In this document: positions 39,301-51,300 of the stretch, one piece after another
Position numbering within the stretch: the stretch's first letter is position 1
Layout: each line of letters starts with the position of its first letter
Assembly (NCBI GenBank): GCA_902729315.2
Contig: LR746281.1
Span: forward strand, 1,245,001-1,309,000
Source: Spirodela intermedia
Lineage: Eukaryota > Streptophyta > Magnoliopsida > Alismatales > Araceae
Direction of reading: 5' to 3'
Length of the DNA stretch: 64,000 nt
Notes under the pieces: model-generated
The model's input: only the letters and a program-made list of their open reading frames with translations
Told to the model about the DNA's origin: nothing
The model's database searches: none
Made by a program: the position numbers and the translations under genes

Positions 39301-42300
39301 TGAGATAGGAATAAATTTCCACGAGAGTAGGCTACCTCAATTCCCAAGAAGTATTTTAGTTGTCCCAACACTTTGATAACAATCGTCAGTTGTTTTTTAA
39401 GAGAAGGGATTTCTTGCATATCATCTCTTATGACAATCATGTCATCGACATATACTAGTAAGATCGTCATTTTTCCTAAACTTGATTGTTTATAAAATAA
39501 GGTATGATCTCCATTGGCTTGCTTGAACCCCAAAGCTCTCATTGTTTTGGTTAAGCGGCCAAACCAAACTCTGGTGACTATTTTAAGCCATATAATGCCT
39601 TCTTGCGTTTGCATACCTTTAGAATATCATTTAGGTATTTGTATCCTGGTGGAAGCTCCATATATATTTCTTCTGAGATTTCTCCATGTAAGAATGTATT
39701 TTTCACATCAAATTGTAATAAGGACCATCCATAGCTAAGGATATTTATATCCAAACTGTTCCCATCTTCACAAATGGAGCAAAGATCTCTTTGTAATCAA
39801 TACCATAACATTGGGTGAAGCCTTTTGCCACCAGCCGAGCTTTAAAACAATCAACAGTCCCATCAGATTTATATTTAATAGTGTATACCCATCTACAACC
39901 CATGGTTTTCTTCCCTTTAAGAAGTAGCACAAGTTTCCAAGTTTGATTCTTCTGTAGAGCTAACATCTCCTCATCCATTGTTTTTTTCTATAGAGGGCTT
40001 CTTAAAGCTTCATCAATGTTTTGAGGAGTATCGTGTTTATCAATAGCTGACAAAAATGACATGTACCGTGGAGATAGGGGATGATAAGATACATAATTGC
40101 AGGATGGATATACCTTTTTCTTTGTACATTCTCTAATTCCTTTACAGGGAGCAATAGGGCAGATTTCATTTCCTTCATTTCCTTGAGTAATAAGAAGGTT
40201 CTATTGATCAATTAGTGAATTGTCACATTCAATAATAGAATCATGTGCATCTGCTGCATTAGGCAGATCCTTTTCATGGGTATCTGCTGCATCAAGTTGT
40301 TCATGAGCATGTGCTGAGTTAGGTTGTTCATGGGCATTTGTTGCATCAGGTTGTTCATGAGCATCTGCTGAGTCAAGTTGTTCATGGGCATCTGTTATGT
40401 CAGGCAGATCCTGTTCATGGATATCTTTGATTATCTTTGGCTTTCTTTGATAATAACCTCGACCAAGTCGATTTGGTGGAGGTGGAGGTGCTGGAAAATT
40501 TATTGATAACATTTCAGGAGCTTCATTCTCCTTGAGAATCTCAATGTGTAAATCATGTTTTTCTGGCACAAGAATATCACACCTAGATACTTGAGTTGTT
40601 GTCTGTTGGCAATATATGTTGCTTTCATGAAATGTGACATTAATTGTCACAATAAATTTTTGATGTCTTGGGTCATAAGATTTGTACCCTTTTTGTGTAT
40701 TAGAATAGCCCAAAAAGATTGCCTTTATGGCTCTAGGGGCAAATTTAGATAGTCCATTTTGAGATTGATGGATGTATGCAACACTCCCAAATAGTCGAAG
40801 AGGTAAATCTAGTCCATATTGCACAGTCGGATAATAACCCTACAATAAGGTTTTGGGAGTCTAAAATAATAATGCTTCTGATGGGAGATGATTAACAAGA
40901 TGAGTGGCCATTAGTACTGCCTCACTCCATAAGTACTTTGACACTTCGACTTTAAACATGACAACCCTTGTTATTTCTAGCAGTTGCCCAATCTTTCTTT
41001 TAGCTACCCCATTTTGCTGAGGTGTATAGGGCCAAGAAGATTCATGAACAATGCCCTCCATAGCAAAGAAATTAGAGACAATAGAATTGAAAAAATCTAT
41101 TGTAAGGTACGACCAAGAAACGACGATGGTGTAGTGACTCTTCAAGGAATCCGCTGGTCTGCTTACGACCAAGAAACCTCACGATTTCAGGTACTACAAT
41201 GTGAAGTCGTCACCACCACCAAGGTTGGTTGATCTTCCGTCGGCGGTCTTCACGCAAGATCAAAGGGAAGGCTCTGATACCATGTTACGAGATACAGCGA
41301 AAGCAGGAAAGGAAAACTAACTTAGCCCCTCTCAAGGCAGTACACTAGTATTTATATTGGCGTCGAATAAACCTTTCCAGTACTACGGAAAGGTCTAATA
41401 ACAGAAACATGAAAAAGGAAATACATCTAATAGTAGGAAAGAAAGGAAAAATAGATGGAAAGCCTAATATAGCAAAAAGCTTGTTCTGAGTAACAGTTTG
41501 TTTCCAATTTTGTCAGTTCCTGGTTGTTAGGCAGTTTCCTTGTATATAACAATCATCTACTTATTCTCCTAGGGTTTGCGCAACTGTTCACGATGGTAAC
41601 CTATGTTGCCACACACTGCACATCTATAGTGGTATGTTAATTTATTCATTACTTCTCAGCATCCAAATACTTCGCCCTAGCCCAATGTCTACCAAGTGCC
41701 TTCCCTCTATCGCCTAGTATGATGTTCGAAGATTCATCTAGTATGATCCACCTTCAAAGAAAACATGTACTTTGCAAATTCATCTGACAGTGCAATTTTT
41801 TTTAATACATGGCTTTGTAGGCAGCCTCAAATGACAACTTAAAATTTGGCCACATGTCGTTCTCTTAGCCTTATAGGAATGCCAAGGGTATGAATTTTCT
41901 GAAAAAAGTCTACAACCCCAATAATTAGGCTACCCTTGCATCTACACTTTAACCTCAATATCATACTCTTTCAGTTAATGCCAAGGGTACTCAGCAATTG
42001 AATCACTCTTAATGAGCATACTTGCCTGGAAACAAAATTGGAAAAATAATGTTGGAGGCCCTGGCAAGAAAAAATAAAGGACCCCATGGACGACACCAAT
42101 TATGTTTTAGAATGAGCTCATGATAGCAATGGACAATCATAACGCACTTCTATTCATCTTTTTCAAAGTAAGAAAAAAAACATGAAATCATTTTAAGATT
42201 CCCTACCTTTCTATTAACAGAGAAGGTTGACTATTACTGTCACATTTTACTAACAAACATATACCATGCATGCAGTATTGTTATGAGTACACCAACGATA

Positions 42301-45300
42301 TTTTTTTTCAAAATAAGTAAACAAAGAAGCACAAGTTTTCATTCGTAACCACCATCTTATCCACCATTGGTCAATCATAACCTAAACATGAAAACAACTA
42401 AGTCACATATCGTGGATTTAACATGAAAATTAACCACACAGAGGTACAATATTCAGTATAAACGAGACTGCATACAACTGGAGGAAAATGAAAGAATAAT
42501 ATTTATCAGTGAACATTAACCAATCAAAAAAGAAGAAAAAATGTGAATGAATTTTATACCGGATCAGCATGTGTATCAATATACACAATATGCAGATTCT
42601 TTATGGATACTTGGATGTTGTCAAGGATCTGTAAAAGGAGAAAACCAAGGGTTAAGCACTTCTCCTCCACAATTAGATAGCAAAAGAACTGTTGATCCTT
42701 AGTCCAATGCATATAATTGTTATAAAAAAATTTCAAACATTATTATTTTCCAAACAGAAAAAAATTAAAAGGCCCAATACAAAGACAAGGAAGAATTAAG
42801 TCTCAAGGGATATTCCCAAAGTCGTCGTCTTATATTCATCCTCAGGAGGGGGGATTTTTTCATTCTTGTTTATTTCAATCTTGATGTATTGTTGAGTCTC
42901 ACTGAACTGTCTGATGCAAATTATAATGCTATACTACCTTAGTTGAAATGGAGTGGCTCACTTACTCTGGATGATCAAGATAGTAATTACTCTAAGTTGT
43001 TGTCTCTCAACAAGATGTAGAAACTTCAATTCCACATGAATCCTCTCAAGTACAACCTTCAGAATCCTCTCAAATAGAACCTTAACTTATTTTGTCATTC
43101 ACCATCAGAAAGAAAACCATAGAACGTACCATACATCCTACCTTCACATGTACCTTTTACACTCACATTTCGTCCATCTATCATTCTTTATGACACCTAT
43201 TCATCTTCAATCCCCACTTCTCTCGTGCAATGGATGAGAGGATAAAAAAAAGGGAATATGACTTTGGATCTAATAAGGTGTTTACCATCGATTACAGGAA
43301 AAGGATTCACTCATAACTCATAAAATAGACAATCATGAAACCATAATGCTTGTGCAAGACCTGACGTAAATAAGAAGCATCATTGAACAGATACTTGGTA
43401 CTCCTAGATTCTAAACTAGCTTTATGTCAAAAATTGTTTTCTCGCACAGAAGAATATTAACCGTGCAAATTGTATGAACAATGTCTTCCGAGTTATATAA
43501 CAAACAATAAACAATGTAAGCAAAAGAAAATATTGTACAGGCCTGAAGCAATTCACCCAAGGCCTGTATAAAATTTGTTCATAACACCTATAGCTCATTC
43601 TCATTACTAGCAAAGTAATGATGATCATGGCTTGTTTGAGAAGTAGCAAGTCAATCATTTTATGTCCATGGCTTAGAAATGTTAGAGAGCAAGATCCTCC
43701 TTTGAAAGCTAACTTGGCAAAGAATTTTTGAAATGGACAAGTCGTTTTCAGTCTGTTGTCAAGATGTACTTAATAACCTGTATACTTTATATGTTTACAG
43801 ATATGTCCTCCTGTATCTTTCATTTTTCGTGTCTACATCAGGATGTCTAGAACCTTCTAGGGATCTGGTAAAAATACTGGATCCTGCTCTCCTTGTAATA
43901 AGTTTTCTTGATCAATAAAGTTTTTGTTCTTCTTCAACGGGTGCTAGGCATCTATCAGAGCTCCAGACCGTGTGTTATCTCGACTACATGGTATCAGACC
44001 CGTTCTAAGGTTTAAAACCCTGATTTTTTCAGCACCGTCACAGCTTGACATTGCGTTGTCGACGTTCCCTCCTTCCTCGGCTGGAGTTACTGGTCCCGTA
44101 CACTTCCAGCAAGGGATCTTCTCCTTTGCCGTGTCTCTTCCAGAGCAAATCCAGGTGTGATCGCTCCATTTTTTGCTTCCGCACTGATCTACTGGTCTGT
44201 TACGGTTCTTGCAGCGTTTTTCTTGTCTCTATTGAGATCTGCTAACGAAATTTGATATTTTCGTGAATTTGGACATTTTCTTTAAATGAAGAATGTGGGA
44301 GACAATTCTTCATTATTTGTGGGGGATCCAACCTCTCCACAAGCAAGTTAATCTTGGTCCAAGTGGTCCAAGAGGTCCAAGATTAGTTGTACAACTTCTT
44401 GCAATGCCTGCAGAGTTCAAATTGACTGGATACAATTTAATTCAGTTGTCAGAATATGTTCAAGAGCTCTTGACTGGAAGAGGGATGTTACATCATCTGA
44501 TTGAGGGGAAACCGAATCCATTGTCTCATGAATTTCGTAGATGAAGAGAAGAAGATGCATTAATCAAAACCTGGCTTTGGGGTACAATGATTCCCCAAAA
44601 TTAGCTGAGATGTTTTCTTCCTATCTACAGTCAAAGATTTGTGAAAAACAGTTCACACAAAATTCTCACAAAGAAACAATGAGGCACATTTATATGAACT
44701 TGGGACAAAATCTATGTCCACAATTCAAGGAAATAAATCTGTGATGAAACATGCAGGAGAATTGAAAAATTTATGGCAGGAAATCGATTATTATCTCAGT
44801 ATTGATATAGAAAACCTGCAGAAATTGCCGTCTTACGACATTTTATAGAACGAAGAAAAGTGTTTAAATTTTTGTCTGGACTTAATACTGTTTTTGATCA
44901 GGTCAAACAACAGATTTTGAGTCATGAAATACAATCTGATTTGGATGAAGCTATTTCAACCATTTTGAATGAGGAAAGTTGTCGAAAATTAATGTTGTCA
45001 GTGCCTGAAATTGACAACACTGCATCTATGATTAAACAAAGAGAAATTATGAAGAAAGTCACAGATCAAACTAAACAGCCTCAGCATGGCCAAGGAAGAA
45101 ATCAGAAGATTGATTTTCGTGATAATATGTGGTGTACATGTTGCAGAAAAGCCCGTCACACTAGAGATAAATGTTATAAACTGCATGGCAAACCACAAAA
45201 TTTTGGCACTGAAAAATATAACAGTCAAACAAATTTGGCAGCAGGATTACCAACTAGTCAGCCCTCAGATTCTCAAACCAGTTAACATTCTTCTTCTCTT

Positions 45301-48300
45301 CAGATTCAGGGTAAAGCGCGACTTCGAATTAAGTTAGAAAAACTGAAGTCGATAGTGACATAGTTCTCATCAATTCAGCCTGATATGTTTCACCACTCTC
45401 TTGGAGTTAGAGTCTCTTCTAGAGATATTTCTAATAACTAGGTAGTGGACTCAGGAGCAACAGACCACATGACGAACTCCTCCAGCTTTTTTACCAAATA
45501 CAACCCATGTCCTAGTGACAGAAAAGTGACTATTACAGATGGATCTTCTAACCGTCGCAGGTATAGGAGACAATAGACTTGAACCTTTTGAGGTCCTTAC
45601 TAATGTCCTCCATGTCCCCAAATTATTTACAAACCTCATTTCAATTAAGAAACTCGTTAGAGATTCACCTTATCATGTCTTTTTTTATGAAGATGTCTGT
45701 GTCATATTTGACGAGGTACATCATCAGAGGGTTGGAATTGCTAGAGAATGTGAAGGCCTTTATCTTCTAGAAGGACTGAGCCAAGCATATCTAGTGGCAG
45801 CAGATCAATCTCTAGAACCTCTAGGAGATGTCCTTAAGATACGATTACATCACCAACAGATGGGTCATCCACCTTTAGCATGAAGGCTAAATTAATTTGC
45901 TCTCATGAACGCTAAGGATAAATTATTTGGCAACTCAAAAGTTCTCTACAAAGAGATGGGTGCTACACCAAGAATGAAGGCTTCTAGGTTGAAGAATGCA
46001 CTGATTAGAAACGTGCTTGTCAAGATAGGAGATCAATAGTAGAGCAAGGCATCTATTTAGAGAGTATCTGGAACCTTAGACAAGCAAAAAGCAAGTTTGA
46101 CCTGAAAAAGAGTATCTGAAGTAAAACACAGAGGATGGCTCAGAGTCAAGTGACCTACTAGGGTTGAATATTCTTCTTCAGAAACTGGGTGTCACGAATA
46201 AGCTACACAAAACTGTACTGCAACAGCAAAATATATTTGGCATTGCCAACAACCCTGCGCAGCATAATTTTGCTAAACATAGATTCCTCCTCATCACATC
46301 GGAGATAAGCTTGATACATGCAAGTTGTATCGCCAAACCAATGTCGTTCAAAAAATCTTCCTATAGATATCTTCATTAAGGTACTGTCACGAGATTAACC
46401 AAACTCTACATTGAGAAAGCTTGACAGGTAGCAACTAAGAGACCAGCAATAGTTATTATCTTAACCCAATAAGTAGGAGCTAACTGTTGTCATTATAATA
46501 TTTCTAATTTTTTTGTCACTGCTTACGTACACATAGTGGTCTCATTAAGATCCCTGCTTATGTGCACATAGAGGCTGTATATTTATCTCAGAAGCTAGTA
46601 TTAAGAATTTCTATACAAATGAAAATCTCCGATGCTGATATTCTTTACTTATTCTGTGTAGAACCCTTTTCTTCTGTTTCCCTTCTTTATCACAGATGAA
46701 AGAATCTTCAGATAGAAAAGATTATCCAAAACATAAGAATTCATTTGGCACTATGTGATCCCAAACCATTCAAAGATGATAGATGCAGAAAAAAAAATTA
46801 TGAGAAAGTGTAACGAGATTAACAATTTACCTTAGCAAAAAAAGACTGGCCAACTTGATTGCCTACAAGGAAAACAACAAGAATAAGAATAGGGTTCACA
46901 CTGAGTTACCAAAGTAAAAACATTCTTTCGAATATAACTTAAACAAGAACGAAAATGCTGTTCTAATTTACGAATACCAATAACAACCTTGTACAATCTT
47001 GGACTTCTTAAAAAATAAAAGGGAAAAAAAGTGTTAAAATAGAAACACCTCGTCAAAGGTGCACATCTCCAACAATCATTAAAGGAACGAGTGGCATGAA
47101 ATGACAAGGAAAAATTGTAGAAGATTGAGGTGGCCAGGAAAGAGAAAACACAGTTCTTGATCCCCACATAAAGAAATAATGAAAAGAAGAGATTCATAAA
47201 TAAGATCATTCTCAAACACGCAAAGGTATCTCAAATATCAATGCACATTGCAGGTCCTTTATAGGATATATGAAAAGAAATTCCTGTACAATTACTCAGA
47301 CTCCACCTTTCCATTTGCAGCAAACACGTTAAATTGCAGCTGATTCAAGGAATTGAAAAATGACCAGTGTCCAGATAAAACAAATGGAACTTTCTAAATG
47401 TACCTGTACGGAAAAACAGCTGGAATCAACGGGAACAAGCAGAAAGTAGATCTGAACAGTTTTATTCAAACTTAAAACCAAAATACAGACAACATCAGAC
47501 AGTTCCCACACTGTCGAAGAACTAGAACCGCAGCAGACCAGCAGCAATGCAGGAAACAAATTTATAGTTCCTCGAGCTGATGCTGAGTTTCGATTTTTCA
47601 GGGTACATGGTTTACTTCTGCCCTTGGAAACCAACTTTAGCTTCTCTCTCACCCAAGCGCCTGTGGCATTCTTCTTCAAGTATTCCTATATTCATTAACG
47701 AAACCGCTACCGGATTCTATTTATTAAGAAATTGAAATGGAATCTGTTACCTGAATGCAAATTTGGACAACAAAATTCAGATTTTAACTAGAGTCCTGTG
47801 TCCTGAACCAAAAAAGAGATTCTTTCAGAAGTATGTAGCTGGATAACAGCCCCTTTCCAACTTGTGTAGTGATGACGAAAAACTTAGCTCAGAAGGCAAA
47901 AATAAAAATCCTTTGAAAAATACCCTCAGTATGAAAAAAAAACTATAAAATTGGGTTATACTAATCTCAAATGTGAAAAATATAAAGCTGTTGGCAAGCA
48001 ACTGCTCAAATGACTACAAATGCTGACACCAACATAATTTGAAGAAGTATATAAACTTGTGACAGAAAACATCAAATCAGATACAAAGTCAATTGCTTCG
48101 AATATGAAATACGAAAACGCTATGAAATTATCAAAGTTGGCAAGGTCATTCTGACGGCCAGGTACAAAAAAGGCAATGTTTTCTCGGCAAACTTACCATA
48201 GACACGCTTAGAAAACTTGGCTAATTCAGCAGCATTGAGCTTTGCCATTTTCCCAGCTAATTCTCGCTTCTCCACAGAAGCCAAACTCCACTATTTAAGA

Positions 48301-51300
48301 AAGGGAAAGAATTACAGACAGAAAATGAATGAAAAAAAATCCTCAAATGGATAAAAAAACCAATATTCTCCAGTTGGCTCATTAAAACAGTTCCAACTAT
48401 TTGTAAAAGCTATAGAGATTGGGCATACATCATGGCTACCACGTGAACAAGCACAAAAGAAGACGTCCTCCAACACAATGACAATAGGATCCCAGCCAAG
48501 TTTTTTCCAAGGGATTCTGATGCTTAGTTTCCCGATTTTTCCTGACAAAGAAACCAAATGCAATGAATAAGAAACAATGAGTTTTGGAAACATGAAACAA
48601 AGGAATTTCCAGAAAGAAAACAATCAACTATAAGTAGCAAAAAGATGATGGGTAGATGGTGGGAAGGTACTTTGTCTTTGAAAGTTGTGACCTGTGAGAT
48701 CAGTCTGTGTTGCGAATTTTTCATAGGAAGCATCTAGAAGATACTTTGTTCAGGAATGACAATTAGCTCCGAAGGATTCTTGATATTTTATAGGCGAACA
48801 GCATAACTTAGTTTCAAAGGGCTGAAATGTACGAGCCAATTTTCCATACTATGTTGGCTATCTTTCTCACATGTACCAATATGGAAGGATCTTACAGCTG
48901 GTGATGATGGCAAAACAACATACATTAATAGTGGATGAATGCACAAGAAATATGAAAAAAGAAGCAGCCATAAATGTCTTCATGAAGCTATTCATGGCTA
49001 TCATATATCTCTCCTGACATATGTTGGTGATGGTTGGGCTGGATATCATAAATGAATAACTATCAATGGAGTTTCAACATCGATAATCAACTAAAGTACG
49101 CAGGTTCTTGTATACAGAAGTTCAGTAAATCAAGTATAGACTGGAAATGCCATCGAATGCATTAATTAAAATCCAATAATCGAGTATACCAGAAGATCCA
49201 TGTGTGCGATGATTATGTAAATCATTTCATAATGTGAAACTTACACCTTGAAATTAAAAATGTGAAACATAGAACTACTGAAAAAATGAAGACCTGCAAG
49301 GAATATTTGTTCGAAAGATCTAAAGACTCAAGTTTCAATCAGTAAGATGTCACAATGCAAATGAGTATCTGCAGCAAGCTCCATGTCTCAGTGACTTAGG
49401 ATCACCCAAACAAGAAGAGATAGAGATAAAGCTTGATCATTCTTTCAGGTGAAGCTGCAAGAGGCAGCTGTTAATAAATAAAGCCAGAGGATAAAAATAA
49501 CGGTAAAAAAGATGCCACCAACAGTATCTAAGAAACATGGTCAGATAGGAGGAAAAAGAGGGGAAAGAAAAAAGGTAGTTGAAGTGGGATGGCGTAGTAG
49601 AAGTACAGGAAGGGGCGAAATTGGACCTTAAATCTAAAAAAATGATATCTATAAGCCTTGAATTCATAAGAATTAAGACATAGAACCTCACTGCTCAAGA
49701 GAAAGATACAACAAAAAAATATATTACAAAGGAAAACGTCATCTATCATACAGTGGGCTTCTATAAATAGGCCAGAAGTAGTAAAAGAACACGTAAATAG
49801 TAGAATATATTAACAGTATCTATTTCTTCTACATAAAATTAAATGATTACTAAACATAGTTGACCTCCTATCAAAGGAAACGCAGATTAAACCTCCAATT
49901 AGGAAAAAGAAGTTTTTGGTCTAATGGGCTACCTAAACGAGCCCATTTGAGCCTTCCACGTTTCTACTATTTCGATCCTTTTGAGATGCACCACGTTGTT
50001 GTAATCTTGTTTTGCAGCATGGGAGGAGGGGAGTGAAGATTTGGGAGTCTAGCCACCACAGTTGCTCCCGATTAGAGGCACTTTGCAACATAGATCTTCA
50101 ATAAAACAGAAAATTGCACATTTTTGCCAAACATCAAATATTTTTGGGTTCTCAAACAAAAAAAAACTTCGAATACTCTTATATTAGACATTATCTTTGA
50201 ACTTGAAATATATCAGCTGTATAGTACAGCGCCCTAGTTAAAAAGAAGAGCATTGAACTTTGTAAGAAACAAAATGAATAACAGGTCAAATTAGTAAACC
50301 CACATAGAGAATTAAGATGGACAGGACAAGCATGTATCCAGTATTCATGTTTAATAAATTAAAACCAGCAATAAAATTTTAAAGTCATGATGGATATCAT
50401 ACCTTGCTTTAATGCAAACGGCAACTGGAGATAGTCAAAAGCCTCAAGAATGAGTTCAACATTATCCAATAATACTTCTTCTGCATGAAACAGGAGCACA
50501 AAATTCGAGGGTCAATAGACATTACGAAAAGATGTACATTACTCAAAAAATGATACTGGATCTAAATTTTTCAAGAATGTTCAAAAAACAACTAATATCC
50601 GGATCCAGGGTCAGTATAAATTACTAAAAAAACCTTCATTTTCTAGAATAAAGTCGTCCACAACATTGGCAATCAAAGATACTGGATCTAAATGCTAATA
50701 TCCGCTAACACAACAAAAATACTCTACGCATAGTTCCATCCATAATTCATATTCAAACGTATTCAGCATCATTAAGATACTGTTCTATACTCTTCCAATC
50801 AAGGTTTGCGACTTAGACCAACTCCACATCCTGGAGAGCTGTTTCACTCTTCCAATAGTCACATCTCAAAGCATTTGGAAGGAAATCGACTGTTTCAGGA
50901 GGTTATTTCCTAAAAAGAGGGAATGTAATTTCCCTCGAGTAAACAAATCGTATACACATCCAGCACGTGGGAACACACACACAAACACACACGACTTTCT
51001 TGAGGAAAACTATATCTAGAAAATGTGGCGCTGCATGAGTAAATGTTGCATTGAGTGGGAAAGGACTGATGCAAATTAGAAGACCATATTAGAATCTGTA
51101 GATATTGGCAAAAGAGTGGAAACCACCTAATATGCGCACTTCCTATTTCTGGAAATCAATAGCACCTGCAAATAGTTTGCAGTTATTTCCCTCATTTAAT
51201 AACAATGAGATGACCATGAAGCCCGGGTCAGTATGGTTAAGAACACATACTATCAAAATGTACACACAGAACTTAAGAATAATGCGAAAACAGTACCTCC

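Larger units (their letters stand above)
38283..41495 (-). mobile_element. Ty1/copia LTR retrotransposon, internally deleted
   Basis: A 3.2-kb element in VPS13 intron 6, in the same orientation as the gene. LTRs (212 and 213 bp, TG...CA ends) are flanked by a 5-bp target-site duplication GTTTG at 38278-38282 and 41496-41500. On the minus strand the order is LTR, tRNA-Met primer site, integrase C-terminal part, reverse transcriptase, RNase H, polypurine tract, LTR, which is the copia order. Gag, protease and the catalytic part of integrase are missing, and the remaining polyprotein is broken by stops and frame changes. About 17 substitutions and one indel separate the LTRs, roughly 8 percent, so insertion is not recent. 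It cannot move by itself, but its cis-acting signals look complete. Confidence 0.96.
43700..46400 (+). mobile_element. Ty1/copia relic in VPS13 intron 5, antisense to the gene
   Basis: A plus-strand copia remnant. A probable 5' LTR ends ACA at 43988, carries AATAAA at 43914-43919, and is followed by TGGTATCAGA at 43989-43998, ten bases of the initiator-tRNA-Met primer site. Gag-like sequence follows with a CCHC-type zinc knuckle, then a protease with the DSGATDHM motif. Integrase and most of the RT are missing; at about 46160-46310 a stretch resembling the end of RNase H follows ([13 protein letters not shown]). I could not match a 3' LTR or a target-site duplication, and the left boundary is a guess. 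The many stops and frame changes make it old and inactive. Confidence 0.82.

Noticed and set aside
46520-46680. A 3' LTR for the plus-strand copia relic.
   Set aside because: The region has LTR-like words but I could not align it to the sequence before the primer site at 43989, and no target-site duplication was found.
47329-47679. A 116-codon minus-strand open frame in VPS13 intron 4.
   Set aside because: No domain is recognised, and known VPS13 sequence continues directly from exon 4 to exon 5 without it.
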